From Alteromonas oceanisediminis (GTDB lineage: Bacteria; Pseudomonadota; Gammaproteobacteria; Enterobacterales; Alteromonadaceae), in contig NZ_JAHCTA010000009.1 of assembly GCF_018474025.1 (NCBI RefSeq), positions 62,001 to 126,000 on the forward strand: 64,000 nt of DNA, in the 5' to 3' direction. The notes below the pieces were generated by a model that was not told where the DNA came from, ran no database searches, and saw only the letters and a list, made by a program, of their open reading frames with translations. The translations under genes and the position numbers were made by a program. Below are positions 35,140 through 43,743 of this stretch, in pieces (the first letter of the stretch is position 1; each line of letters starts with the position of its first letter).

Positions 35140-37461
35140 ATGAGTGATGATCCGCACTATCAGCGTGAAAAGTCTCAATACGAAAATCCGGTCGCAAGTC
35201 GCGAGTACTTGACCGAGATCCTCAAATCAAATGGCAAACCGATGTCATTTTTAGAGATTTGCCAAAAAGCGAATGCAAAATCTGAGGATAATCGCATCGG
35301 GATCCAGCGCCGACTACGCGCTATGGAGCGTGAAGGACAAGTTCAGTTCACTAAACAAAAGAAATATGTGGCGGCTGATGTGGCTGAGTTAGTTCGCGGT
35401 CGTGTCATCGGCCATCGTGACGGCTTTGGCTTTTTACGCCCGGAAGAGGGCGATAAAGACTTGTTTATCAGCGCGGGGCAGATGCAGGTCTTATTGCACG
35501 ACGATATTGTTGAAGCTCATGTTGGCGCTACGGATCGCAAAGGCCGCTCAGAAGCGCGCATCGCTCGGGTAGTTGAACCGCGCAGTGAGCCGATAGTCGG
35601 GCGCTATTATCTAGAACAGGGCGTAGGGCTGGTAATCCCAGACGACGCTCGAATTCCGTATGAAATACTGATTCCCCCTGAATGTGCAAAAGGGGCTCGC
35701 CAAGGGCATGTTGTGGTTGTTGATGTCACGCAGCGGCCACGCAGAGGCATCAACCCGATTGGCAAAATTCGCGAGATACTCGGTGAACACATGGCGCCTG
35801 GCATGGAGATCGAAATGGCGCTGCGCAGTTTCGATATTCCTCACGTATGGCCTGCCGCTGTTGAGAAGCAGGTGGAAAAGCTCAAACCCGAGGTTGACGA
35901 GAAGCCGAAGAAGAATCGAGTTGATCTGCGCTCGTTAGGGTTGGTCACCATTGATGGCGAGGATGCGCGTGATTTCGACGATGCAGTGTATTGTGAGCGC
36001 CTAGACAATGGAGGCTGGCAACTCTGGGTTGCGATCGCTGATGTCAGCTATTACGTGCGCAATGGCACTGCGCTGGATGATGAGGCACAGAAACGCGGCA
36101 ACTCGGTGTATTTTCCCGAGCAGGTTATCCCAATGCTACCAGAAGTATTGTCGAATGGTTTGTGCTCACTGAATCCTGAAGTGGATCGGTTGTGTATGGT
36201 ATGCGAGATGACGATTTCTGCGCAGGGAAAAATCACCGACTATCAGTTCTACGAAGCCGTGATGAATTCTAAAGCGCGCTTAACCTACAACAAAGTCTGG
36301 GCTATTCTGCAGGGCGACGCAAAGCTAATAGAGCGTTATGAAGAACAGGTGGAGAATCTTCGCGAGCTTCATCATCTGTACAAAGCACTTAAGAAAACGC
36401 GCGCACAACGCGGTGCCATTGAGTTTGAAACAATGGAAAGCAAATTCGTTTTCAATGCCCAGCGGAAGATTGAAAATATCGTGCCGCTGGAAAGAAACGA
36501 TGCCCATAAGCTCATCGAAGAATGCATGATCTCAGCTAATGTGTGTGCAGCGCGTTTGCTGGAGTCGAACAAAGCGCCCGCGCTCTATCGGGTGCACGAC
36601 AGCCCAGATGCGGATCGACTCACTACGTTTACGTCATATCTAAAAGAAATTGGGGTTTCACATCGCATTACCGACGATGCGCAGCCCACGGACTTTACGG
36701 ATGTGGTAAATAAGGTTCAAAATCGACCCGACAAAGAACTTATTCAAACCATGTTGCTGCGTTCTATGAAACAGGCAGTGTATGACTGCGACAACGTCGG
36801 TCATTTCGGTTTGGCACTAGACGCCTACGCGCATTTCACGTCGCCAATTCGGCGCTACCCTGATCTTGTCGTGCATCGCGCGATAAAATCTGTGATTGCG
36901 AAACAGGCTGGTAAGCGCAGTTACTCGGGCGGCAAGGCCTACACGACTGAGGAAGTGGAACAATTGGGTGAGCAGTGTTCGATGACTGAGCGCCGGGCAG
37001 ATGATGCGACCCGGGATGTCTCTGATTGGCTCAAATGCGAATTCATGCTCGATCATGTTGGCGACACGTTTGAAGGCGTTGTTGCCTCAGTCACCAATTT
37101 TGGCCTGTTTATTCGTATTACGGAATATCACATTGATGGGCTGGTGCACATTACGTCGCTTGAAAATGACTACTATCATTATGACGACGTAAAGCAGTGT
37201 TTGATTGGGGAAAGCTCCGGACGAGTTTATCGGCTCGGCGATCCAGTTAAGGTCAAAGTCGCTGCCGTGAATCTGGATGAGCGTAAGATTGATTTGTTGC
37301 TTGATGTACCTCATAAAGAACGCAAGCGCAGCACAGGTAAACGAGGCGTCAGCAAAAGTTCCTCAAAAGCCGCTATTCCTGCGAAAGATGATGGTCGTCC
37401 GGCCTCGAAGAAAGCCGGGGGACGCAAGAAAAAATCCAACACAAAGCGACGGAAAGGGTAA
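35140..37461 (+). CDS. rnr: Ribonuclease R
   Basis: 773 aa 3'-to-5' exoribonuclease that degrades structured RNA and takes part in mRNA/rRNA quality control. Domain order: N-terminal helix-turn-helix (SREYLTEILKSNGKPM), two cold-shock domains (GRVIGHRDGFGFLRPEEG), RNB catalytic domain with the aspartate cluster TIDGEDARDFDDAV, S1 domain (GDTFEGVVASVTNFGLFIRI), and a Lys/Arg-rich tail. The stop is followed at once by the rlmB ATG. Confidence 0.95.
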   Translation: MSDDPHYQREKSQYENPVASREYLTEILKSNGKPMSFLEICQKANAKSEDNRIGIQRRLRAMEREGQVQFTKQKKYVAADVAELVRGRVIGHRDGFGFLRPEEGDKDLFISAGQMQVLLHDDIVEAHVGATDRKGRSEARIARVVEPRSEPIVGRYYLEQGVGLVIPDDARIPYEILIPPECAKGARQGHVVVVDVTQRPRRGINPIGKIREILGEHMAPGMEIEMALRSFDIPHVWPAAVEKQVEKLKPEVDEKPKKNRVDLRSLGLVTIDGEDARDFDDAVYCERLDNGGWQLWVAIADVSYYVRNGTALDDEAQKRGNSVYFPEQVIPMLPEVLSNGLCSLNPEVDRLCMVCEMTISAQGKITDYQFYEAVMNSKARLTYNKVWAILQGDAKLIERYEEQVENLRELHHLYKALKKTRAQRGAIEFETMESKFVFNAQRKIENIVPLERNDAHKLIEECMISANVCAARLLESNKAPALYRVHDSPDADRLTTFTSYLKEIGVSHRITDDAQPTDFTDVVNKVQNRPDKELIQTMLLRSMKQAVYDCDNVGHFGLALDAYAHFTSPIRRYPDLVVHRAIKSVIAKQAGKRSYSGGKAYTTEEVEQLGEQCSMTERRADDATRDVSDWLKCEFMLDHVGDTFEGVVASVTNFGLFIRITEYHIDGLVHITSLENDYYHYDDVKQCLIGESSGRVYRLGDPVKVKVAAVNLDERKIDLLLDVPHKERKRSTGKRGVSKSSSKAAIPAKDDGRPASKKAGGRKKKSNTKRRKG

Positions 37462-38205
37462 ATGGCACGCATAGATTGGCTGTACGGTATTCACGCACTG
37501 GAAAGTGCATTGGCAAATGAGCCAGAAAGAGTACTAGAACTCTTTGTACTGAAAGGGCGTGACGACGAACGATTGCATAAGCTGATCAATCTGGCACGTA
37601 AGCATCGTATCTCGATTCAATTTTGTCCGCGTAAAACGCTCGACGACATGGTTAGCAGCCCTCAGCATCAGGGCGTAGTTGCTAAGGCAAAGCCCGGCAA
37701 GGTGATGGATGAAAGCGACCTGTCGGGATTGGTTACTCAGCATGAAAATCCGCTGTTTTTAGTCCTCGATGGGGTTACCGATCCACACAATATTGGCGCG
37801 TGTTTACGCACCGCTGATGCAGCGGGTGTCACTGCGTTGATTGTTCCCAAAGACAAAGCCGGCGGGTTAACGCCCACCGCGCGCAAAGTTGCCAGTGGTG
37901 CAGCAGAAACCCTGCCGTTTATCCAAGTCACCAATTTGGCGCGCACCCTGAAGTCACTACAAGCTAGCGGCGTTTGGATTGTAGGCACGGCTGGGGAAGC
38001 CACACAAACATTGTATGACACCAAAATGACAGGCCCGATTGCGCTAGTGATGGGATCAGAAGATAAAGGCATGCGTAGGCTTACGCGAGAGCATTGTGAC
38101 GAGCTGATCAAACTGCCCATGGCGGGCAGCGTGTCCAGTTTAAATGTGTCTGTCGCTACAGGTGTGTGCCTCTATGAAATTGTGCGACAGCGGACTAATG
38201 TGTAG
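37462..38205 (+). CDS. rlmB: 23S rRNA (guanosine-2'-O-)-methyltransferase RlmB
   Basis: 247 aa SpoU-family enzyme that methylates G2251 of 23S rRNA in E. coli. N-terminal substrate-binding domain (YGIHALESALANEP), then the knotted SPOUT domain with motif 1 LDGVTDPHNIGACLRTADA, motif 2 LVMGSEDKGMRRL and motif 3 IKLPMAGSVSSLNVSVATG. It starts immediately after the rnr stop, as in other gammaproteobacteria, and shares its transcript. Confidence 0.95.
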   Translation: MARIDWLYGIHALESALANEPERVLELFVLKGRDDERLHKLINLARKHRISIQFCPRKTLDDMVSSPQHQGVVAKAKPGKVMDESDLSGLVTQHENPLFLVLDGVTDPHNIGACLRTADAAGVTALIVPKDKAGGLTPTARKVASGAAETLPFIQVTNLARTLKSLQASGVWIVGTAGEATQTLYDTKMTGPIALVMGSEDKGMRRLTREHCDELIKLPMAGSVSSLNVSVATGVCLYEIVRQRTNV

Positions 38206-38516
38206 CGAAAAGACTACGTTCTTGCACAAGTCTTCAACGTAGTCAGTCAATTTGAGCAGATTGTTGTCGGCAAAAATTAAAAGGGTCACCTTCATTCATA
38301 CTTGCAGGATATATAATTTAACGCTCTGAATTAGTTGCCCTGCCCGTAAACACTGACTTTCAATATAACTGTGTAAATAAAATTATACATAAATGTTAAT
38401 AGTATGTTTAAACTTGCCTGTTAATTAGGGCACATGGTTTGCTATACCTGTTATTCCATCGGAATAAGCACCGACAGAGTGCGCGATGGTTTCTTTACAT
38501 AACAGGAATAAATCAA
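38206..38516 (+). promoter_or_regulatory. Intergenic region: inverted repeat and subtilase promoter candidate
   Basis: No gene seen in 311 bp. GACTACGTT (38212-38220) and AACGTAGTC (38236-38244) form a 9-bp stem whose 15-nt loop contains a second small stem (CTTG-CA-CAAG); no T-run follows, so it may be a weak terminator for rlmB. TATAAT at 38312-38317 is the best -10 candidate for the first subtilase, with no clear -35. Confidence 0.35.
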
Positions 38517-40172
38517 ATGATAAATATTACAACAAGAAAGGTCGCAAAGGGTGTTTTAGCGACTTCATTGACGTTAATTGCGTGTGCCGTCAGCGCAGCA
38601 AACAATGAGCCGAAGGAAGTGCGCTCAACATCGTCAGACACACACAACGCAACGAAACACGAGTTGGTACAGCTGTTTTCTTCAGAAGCAACCGAGCAAC
38701 GTTACATTGTAACCTTTAAGCAGAATCAAAGCACACACGCGGCTGGTGCAGAAAAGCAACAATCGATGGATAGTGCTTCAGACAGCGAAGAGCGCGCTGT
38801 TGGTTTTGATGCTGAAACGGCAAAAAGTACGTTGAGTCGCTATGGTGCAACAGTGCACAAAGTATTAGCGCCTCAGGGAATGGTTTCCGCTTCAATGGGT
38901 AAGAAGATTTACAACCAATTGTTAGCTGATCCAGCAATAGAAAGCGTATCGACTGACTCTCGACGCTATTTAATGGCACAAAATACACCGTATGGATTCA
39001 ATATGGTGCAAGCGAATCAGTTTTCGCAAAATGATACGCAAGCTCGAAAAGTCTGCATTATCGACACCGGATATAATTTAGGTCACCCGGATTTACCTGA
39101 TCAGAACGATGGTGTTTCAGGGAACGCAAATAATAGTGCGGTAGGTAACTGGTACAACGACGGCAATGGCCACGGTACGCATGTAGCCGGTACCATCGGA
39201 GCTTTGAACAATTCCTCGGGCATAGTGGGTGTTTACCCAGGTGTAGATATGCACATCGTCAAAATTTTTGATGACAATGGTGAATGGACCTATGCGTCAA
39301 ATATCATCGATGGTGTCAATCAATGCCAAAGTGCTGGGGCTAATGTCGTCAATATGAGTCTCGGCGGGGGCAGTTCATCGAATGCAGAACGTAATGCCAT
39401 GGATCAGTTCAACGCGAATGGCATTTTGTTGGTCGCTGCGGCTGGTAATGACGGAAATAGCTCGTTGTCTTATCCTGCATCTTATGACGCAGTGATGTCT
39501 GTAGCGGCGGTTGGTTCAAATGAAAGCCGGGCATCCTACTCACAGTATAATAGTCAAGTTGAGATCGCCGGTCCTGGCTCAGCGGTCTATTCCACTTATC
39601 CTACAAACACTTACGCGACATTGAGTGGTACGTCGATGGCGACACCCCATGTTGCAGGCGCTGCAGCGTTAGTGTGGAGTTTCTTCCCACAATGCACAAA
39701 CTCGCAAATTCGCACCGCGTTAAACGTCACTGCAAAAGACAAAGGCAGTGCTGGCCGCGATAATTTCTATGGCCATGGGATTGTTAAGGCTGCCGATGCC
39801 TACAGCTACCTGAACAATAATGGGTGCGATGGAAGTGGCGGTGGCAACGGCGGTGGTGGCGCCGGTGTCGAGCCGGTATCTGGGCAACTTAATAACTTGT
39901 CAGGTAATCGCAATAGTTGGAAGCGTTACACGTGGGATGTTCCAGCGGGTGTGCAGACTATGCGCATAGAGATTTCTGGTGGAACGGGCGATGCTGATTT
40001 GTATGTTAACTTAGGCTCACAGCCTGAAACCAACCGCTATGATTGTCGCCCTTATAGAGAAGGTAACAATGAAGTTTGTACCTTTGATGCGCCATCAGAC
40101 GGTACATGGCATATCGGTATTCGAGCTTACAGTAGTTACAGCGGCGTCACGATGACCTATAGCTACGAATAG
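38517..40172 (+). CDS. Secreted subtilisin-like serine protease with one PPC domain
   Basis: 551 aa pre-pro-enzyme. Signal peptide to about residue 28 (LTLIACAVSAA); inhibitor-I9-like propeptide about 60-150 (RYIVTFKQN to SVSTDSRRYL); S8 catalytic domain with Asp183 (CIIDTGYNLGHPDL), His219 (NGHGTHVAGTI) and Ser373 (SGTSMATPHVAGAA); Gly-rich linker; C-terminal PPC domain from about 450 (WKRYTWDVPAGV, GDADLYVNLG, WHIGIRAYSSYSG), usually removed after secretion. ATG 38517 gives the clean signal peptide; an upstream start at 38439 does not. A strong terminator follows. Confidence 0.9.
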   Translation: MINITTRKVAKGVLATSLTLIACAVSAANNEPKEVRSTSSDTHNATKHELVQLFSSEATEQRYIVTFKQNQSTHAAGAEKQQSMDSASDSEERAVGFDAETAKSTLSRYGATVHKVLAPQGMVSASMGKKIYNQLLADPAIESVSTDSRRYLMAQNTPYGFNMVQANQFSQNDTQARKVCIIDTGYNLGHPDLPDQNDGVSGNANNSAVGNWYNDGNGHGTHVAGTIGALNNSSGIVGVYPGVDMHIVKIFDDNGEWTYASNIIDGVNQCQSAGANVVNMSLGGGSSSNAERNAMDQFNANGILLVAAAGNDGNSSLSYPASYDAVMSVAAVGSNESRASYSQYNSQVEIAGPGSAVYSTYPTNTYATLSGTSMATPHVAGAAALVWSFFPQCTNSQIRTALNVTAKDKGSAGRDNFYGHGIVKAADAYSYLNNNGCDGSGGGNGGGGAGVEPVSGQLNNLSGNRNSWKRYTWDVPAGVQTMRIEISGGTGDADLYVNLGSQPETNRYDCRPYREGNNEVCTFDAPSDGTWHIGIRAYSSYSGVTMTYSYE

Positions 40173-40194
40173 ACGCAAACTGGTAATACTCGAT

Positions 40195-40222
40195 AAAAAG
40201 CGACCTTTCGAGGTCGCTTTTT
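40195..40222 (+). terminator. Intrinsic terminator between the two subtilase genes
   Basis: AAAAAGCGACCT and AGGTCGCTTTTT form a perfect 12-bp stem with a TTCG loop, ending in the T-run. It shows that the two proteases are separate transcripts. Confidence 0.9.
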
Positions 40223-40369
40223 GATTTTAGAAGCGGTAGCGTTGCCAACAATGAGCGACCACGCAACACGGGTTAGTTATTGTTAAGGATACGCATAGAT
40301 AGGTTATCCAATTGGTCTTTGTTCAAAAGGGAGTATATTCAAAGGCTAGGTGAAATGAGGTAGTCCATT

Positions 40370-42364
40370 ATGTTTGTCCCTTCTCGAAAAGCTGTTGCGG
40401 CAGCGTGCGCTTCAGCAGCGATGGTTATTAGTGCTTCCAGTGTTATTGCTGAAGAAGTTGACCCAAATAGTAAAGCTAACGCGCAGTCATTTGAAACTGC
40501 ATTTAATCAACTGTTCTCAATACGCGCAGAAAGCCAGCGTTATATCATTCGTTTTAAACAAACCGCCAGCGATCTACACGCGGTCAATCAAGGTTTAACG
40601 ACAAATTCCTCAGACAGCACAACAGCACACAGTACGCTTCAGCAAACGTCTTCGCTGTTAGAATCTTTAGGCGCTAAAATGCACGTAATGGTGGCGTCGC
40701 AGAACATGATTGCCGCGACATTGAGTAAGCAGGCATTGACGCTGTTGCAAAGCGACAAGAACGTGTTAAGTATAACGCCTGATGTACAGCGCGAACTATT
40801 GGCACAGAGTACTCCCTTCGGCTATAACATGATCCAGGCAAATCAGGTGGTTCAAAGTGATCCTAGTTTGCAAACTGTGTGCGTCATTGATTCAGGTATT
40901 AGCAGAGGTCACCCCGACTTACCCAATCAAAACAATGGACTCACGGGAGAGGCCAACAATAATCAGGTGGGCGAATGGTTCACCGATGGCGATGGTCATG
41001 GAACGCACGTTGCTGGAACCATTGCGGCATTGGACAATAGCTACGGTTCAGTAGGCGTGTTTCCCGGTGTCAATTTGCATGTGGTCAAAATCTTTAATGA
41101 TAATGGCAAATGGACATGGGCCTCTAACCTGATTTCAGGTATAACTCAGTGCCAACAAGCCGGTGCGAAAGTCGTTAACATGAGTTTGGGGGGCGCCAGC
41201 CCAAATGGCGCTGAACGTGCGGCGATGGATCAGTTTAAAGCCGATGGTATGTTGCTGATTGCTGCTGCAGGGAATGATGGAGACTCGAGTTTCGGCTATC
41301 CAGCTTCCTACGACTCGGTCGTTTCTGTTGCAGCAGTCGATTGGCGTGGTGATAGAGCTTCCTACTCGCAGTACAACAACCAAGTAGAGTTGGCTGCACC
41401 AGGCTCTGCCGTATTATCAACCTATGGAGCCAGTGGGTATGTCAAGCTATCGGGGACTTCCATGGCCACGCCGCATGTCTCAGGGGCAGCAGCGCTCGCA
41501 TGGAGCTTTTACCCACAATGTACCAACGACGAAATTAGACAAGCCCTTAATGCCACCGCACTTGATAAAGGCACAACAGGCCGTGACGTTAACTACGGTC
41601 ATGGCATTGTGCAGGTGAAAGATGCGATCCAGTACCTCGAAACGAATGGTTGCGCCGCTGACGACGGCAGCCAAGGGGGTGGAGGCGAAGAAGGCGGTGG
41701 CGAGGAAAGTGTTGATCCTGTTCATGTGGAGCTGGGCGCACTGTCAGCCTACACAGCAAACACATGGAAGCGATTCAACTTTAACTTACCGGCTGGCGCA
41801 AAAAATTTACAGGTCGAAACAAGCGGAGGTTGGGGCGAAGCTGATTTGTATGTGCAAAGAAGTGGTGCACCGGATTTAACTAATTTTGATTGTGAATCAA
41901 AGTCCTACCGCAACAGCGAGATCTGCACATTTGACGCGCCAGATTCGGGAGAATGGCATATCGGTGTTTATGCTAGAAATAAAGCGTTCTCTGGTGCACT
42001 GCTCAGCTACTCTTATGAGTTCGAAGAAGACGAAAGCAATTTGGAACCCGTTCACGTTGAAATAGGAGCTGTGACATCTTACACAGCAAACACGTGGAAA
42101 CGTTTCAGTGTGTCTGTACCAGCGGATGCACAAAATTTTACTGTGAAGACCCGCGGCGGTTGGGGAGAGGCTGACCTTTACTTGCTCCGGGATGGTCAAC
42201 CTGCGCTAGCTAATTTCGACTGTTCTTCTCGCTCATACCGCAACGACGAAACCTGCGTAATTAACACGCCAGAGGCTGGAGAGTGGCATATCGGCGTCTT
42301 CGCACGAAACAGAAGTTTCTCAGGTGCTGTTCTCAGCTACTCTTACGACTTCAAAGTGCCATAA
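40370..42364 (+). CDS. Secreted subtilisin-like serine protease with two PPC domains
   Basis: 664 aa paralogue of the preceding gene with the same order: signal peptide (ACASAAMVISASSVIAEE), I9-like propeptide (RYIIRFKQTA), S8 domain with Asp174 (CVIDSGISRGHPDL), His210 (DGHGTHVAGTI) and Ser364 (SGTSMATPHVSGAA), Gly/Glu-rich linker, then two PPC domains (about 449-551 and 559-662) that are near copies of each other. GAGGTAG precedes the ATG. Probably an extracellular protease for protein scavenging; the extra PPC may aid substrate binding or secretion. Confidence 0.9.
   Translation: MFVPSRKAVAAACASAAMVISASSVIAEEVDPNSKANAQSFETAFNQLFSIRAESQRYIIRFKQTASDLHAVNQGLTTNSSDSTTAHSTLQQTSSLLESLGAKMHVMVASQNMIAATLSKQALTLLQSDKNVLSITPDVQRELLAQSTPFGYNMIQANQVVQSDPSLQTVCVIDSGISRGHPDLPNQNNGLTGEANNNQVGEWFTDGDGHGTHVAGTIAALDNSYGSVGVFPGVNLHVVKIFNDNGKWTWASNLISGITQCQQAGAKVVNMSLGGASPNGAERAAMDQFKADGMLLIAAAGNDGDSSFGYPASYDSVVSVAAVDWRGDRASYSQYNNQVELAAPGSAVLSTYGASGYVKLSGTSMATPHVSGAAALAWSFYPQCTNDEIRQALNATALDKGTTGRDVNYGHGIVQVKDAIQYLETNGCAADDGSQGGGGEEGGGEESVDPVHVELGALSAYTANTWKRFNFNLPAGAKNLQVETSGGWGEADLYVQRSGAPDLTNFDCESKSYRNSEICTFDAPDSGEWHIGVYARNKAFSGALLSYSYEFEEDESNLEPVHVEIGAVTSYTANTWKRFSVSVPADAQNFTVKTRGGWGEADLYLLRDGQPALANFDCSSRSYRNDETCVINTPEAGEWHIGVFARNRSFSGAVLSYSYDFKVP
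41714..42355 (+). repeat. Internal tandem duplication of the PPC domain
   Basis: Two units, 41714-42022 and 42044-42355. Both read V(H)VE(L/I)GA..YTANTWKRF, GGWGEADLY, NFDC, SYRN, GEWHIGV and (L)LSYSY, with many conservative changes, so the duplication is not recent at DNA level. Confidence 0.85.
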
Positions 42365-42372
42365 AACGCATA

Positions 42373-42402
42373 GAGTCGCCCACTCAGTCAAGTGGGTGAC
42401 TC
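42373..42402 (+). terminator. Hairpin after the second subtilase gene
   Basis: GAGTCGCCCACT and AGTGGGTGACTC pair over 12 bp (one G-T pair) around CAGTCA, 8 bp after the stop. No T-run follows, so it may act as an mRNA 3' stabiliser or Rho-assisted end. Confidence 0.5.
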
Positions 42403-42424
42403 ACCCTAACGTCGTCCGGCTCTG

Positions 42425-42544
42425 TTAATCTACGTTAATTGCACAGAGCCATCGAGCGACCAGTCCAATCGTACCTGATATTAAGATGATTCCAACCAGC
42501 ACAGCGGTTAGTACCCACAATGGAACCGTTGATACTGTGCTCAT
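42425..42544 (-). CDS. Possible small membrane peptide
   Basis: 39 aa with one strongly hydrophobic stretch (PLWVLTAVLVGIILISGTIG) followed by LVARWLCAI. It lies 93 bp downstream of, and in the same frame as, the double-glycine-type leader peptide, separated by in-frame TGA stops. It could be the second product of a small peptide locus or a decayed remainder. No clear ribosome site. Confidence 0.25.
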   Translation of the reverse strand: MSTVSTVPLWVLTAVLVGIILISGTIGLVARWLCAINVD

Positions 42545-42637
42545 GAAAATGAACAGAAGCGCGGTAACGCCTCACACTATGCAGATAGCTTTTTCTAATA
42601 GCGATGAAGATTTGATGGAAAATATCACAATTCAACC

Positions 42638-42715
42638 TCAAACTAGCAGGAACACTCCTGCGCCGCTAACCTGCTCGATGTCATTTAACGTTATTTCTCG
42701 CATCTCATATTGCAT
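42638..42715 (-). CDS. Short peptide with bacteriocin-type double-glycine leader
   Basis: 25 codons: MQYEMREITLNDIEQVSGAG followed by VFLLV and TGA. (R)E(I/L)TLN(D/E)IEQVSG(G/A)G is the leader consensus of class II bacteriocins and related ABC-C39 exported peptides. CAGGA sits eight bases before the ATG. Only five residues follow the cleavage site, so either the gene is truncated or the product is an unusually short exported peptide. No C39 peptidase-transporter is in the window. Confidence 0.4.
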   Translation of the reverse strand: MQYEMREITLNDIEQVSGAGVFLLV

Positions 42716-42884
42716 GATAAGCATCCTGTGAAGTTGGTTGCTATCCGATTGATAACCCCAATAATACTAATACGAAGTAAGGACTTATCCACTGGCCTGT
42801 TGAACAGAAAAGTCTCCCAATAGCGCCATGACGATTGCTTAAAATTAATTCAAATATCAGCTATCTCTCCCCGTAGTTTTCTGT

Positions 42885-42900
42885 TATAGTTTCGCGCCCT
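42885..42900 (+). promoter_or_regulatory. Candidate spc operon promoter
   Basis: TATAGT at 42885-42890 followed by a GC-rich discriminator (TTCGCGCCC), the type found at stringently controlled ribosomal promoters. No strong -35. It is the best-placed promoter for rplN and downstream genes now that no S10 operon lies upstream. The 42730-42880 stretch holds nothing coding. Confidence 0.4.
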
Positions 42901-42911
42901 TTTTATGGGGT

Positions 42912-43028
42912 ATGGTTAAAATTTGGCTAGCCTTGTCGACATTGTTATTACTAACGGTATACACGAGCGGTCAGTTTTTAGCAGCTTTAGTGGCTCGGGA
43001 GAGTCGTAATTTAACAGCGGAGCACTAA
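42912..43028 (+). CDS. Possible 38-aa leader peptide before rplN
   Basis: ATG 42912 opens 38 codons ending in a TAA one base before the rplN ATG. The product has a hydrophobic N-terminus ([16 protein letters not shown]) like a signal or membrane segment, then [11 protein letters not shown]. It contains the rplN ribosome site (GCGGAGCAC) in its last codons, so translation of it would affect rplN. No family known; could be chance. Confidence 0.25.
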   Translation: MVKIWLALSTLLLLTVYTSGQFLAALVARESRNLTAEH

Positions 43029-43029
43029 C

Positions 43030-43398
43030 ATGATCCAAATGCAAACTAACCTGGATGTTGCCGACAACAGCGGCGCTCGCAGGGTTCAGTGTATTAAGGT
43101 TCTTGGTGGCTCGCATCGCCGTTATGCACATATCGGTGACGTCATCAAAGTTACGGTCAAGGAAGCAATTCCTCGTGGCAAAGTGAAAAAAGGTGACGTT
43201 CTGAATGCAGTGGTGGTGCGTACGAGGAAAGGCGTTCGTCGTCCAGACGGTTCAACTATCCGTTTTGATAACAACGCAGCTGTGTTGTTGAACAACAACA
43301 AGCAACCTATTGGTACGCGTATCTTTGGTCCGGTTACCCGTGAGCTTCGTGGCGATTCGTTCATGAAGATTATCTCATTGGCCCCAGAGGTACTATAA
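43030..43398 (+). CDS. rplN: 50S ribosomal protein L14
   Basis: 122 aa, full length. [21 protein letters not shown] at the start (first 20 residues shown in part by the family signature ADNSGAR) and [13 protein letters not shown] near the end are diagnostic. L14 binds 23S rRNA and contacts 16S rRNA in the subunit bridge. It is first in the spc operon, preceded here by non-ribosomal sequence instead of rpsQ. GCGGAGCAC is its ribosome site. Confidence 0.97.
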   Translation: MIQMQTNLDVADNSGARRVQCIKVLGGSHRRYAHIGDVIKVTVKEAIPRGKVKKGDVLNAVVVRTRKGVRRPDGSTIRFDNNAAVLLNNNKQPIGTRIFGPVTRELRGDSFMKIISLAPEVL

Positions 43399-43410
43399 GG
43401 AGTCACGATA

Positions 43411-43725
43411 ATGGCTAATAAAATTCGTCGTGATGATGAAGTAGTCGTATTGGCAGGTAAAGACAAAGGCAAGCAAGGTAAAGTATTGCGTGTTCTTGCG
43501 TCTGAAGACCGTGTCATTGTAGAAGGTGTGAACATCATCAAGAAGCATCAAAAGCCAAACCCACAAGTGGGTGACGCTGGCGGCATTATTGAGAAAGAAG
43601 CATCAATTCACGTTTCAAATATCGCGTTAGTTAACCCGGCGACGGGCAAAGCTGACCGTGTTGGTTTCCGTTTCGAAGACGAAAAGAAAGTACGTTTCTT
43701 TAAGTCGAACGGCGAACTCGTTTAA
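43411..43725 (+). CDS. rplX: 50S ribosomal protein L24
   Basis: 104 aa KOW-domain protein that starts 50S assembly by binding the 5' part of 23S r[23 protein letters not shown] is the KOW motif; [12 protein letters not shown] follows. Twelve bp after rplN in the standard spc order, with AAGGAG upstream. Confidence 0.97.
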   Translation: MANKIRRDDEVVVLAGKDKGKQGKVLRVLASEDRVIVEGVNIIKKHQKPNPQVGDAGGIIEKEASIHVSNIALVNPATGKADRVGFRFEDEKKVRFFKSNGELV

Positions 43726-43743
43726 TATTAATTGGAGAGTACG

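Noticed and set aside
38212-38244. Strong terminator after rlmB
   Set aside because: The 9-bp stem is clear but the loop is 15 nt and no T-run follows, so it is noted only as part of the intergenic region.
41714-42355. Possible CRISPR or short tandem repeat array
   Set aside because: The repetition is a two-unit protein-domain duplication of about 310 bp, with no short repeats and spacers. No CRISPR array was seen anywhere in the window.
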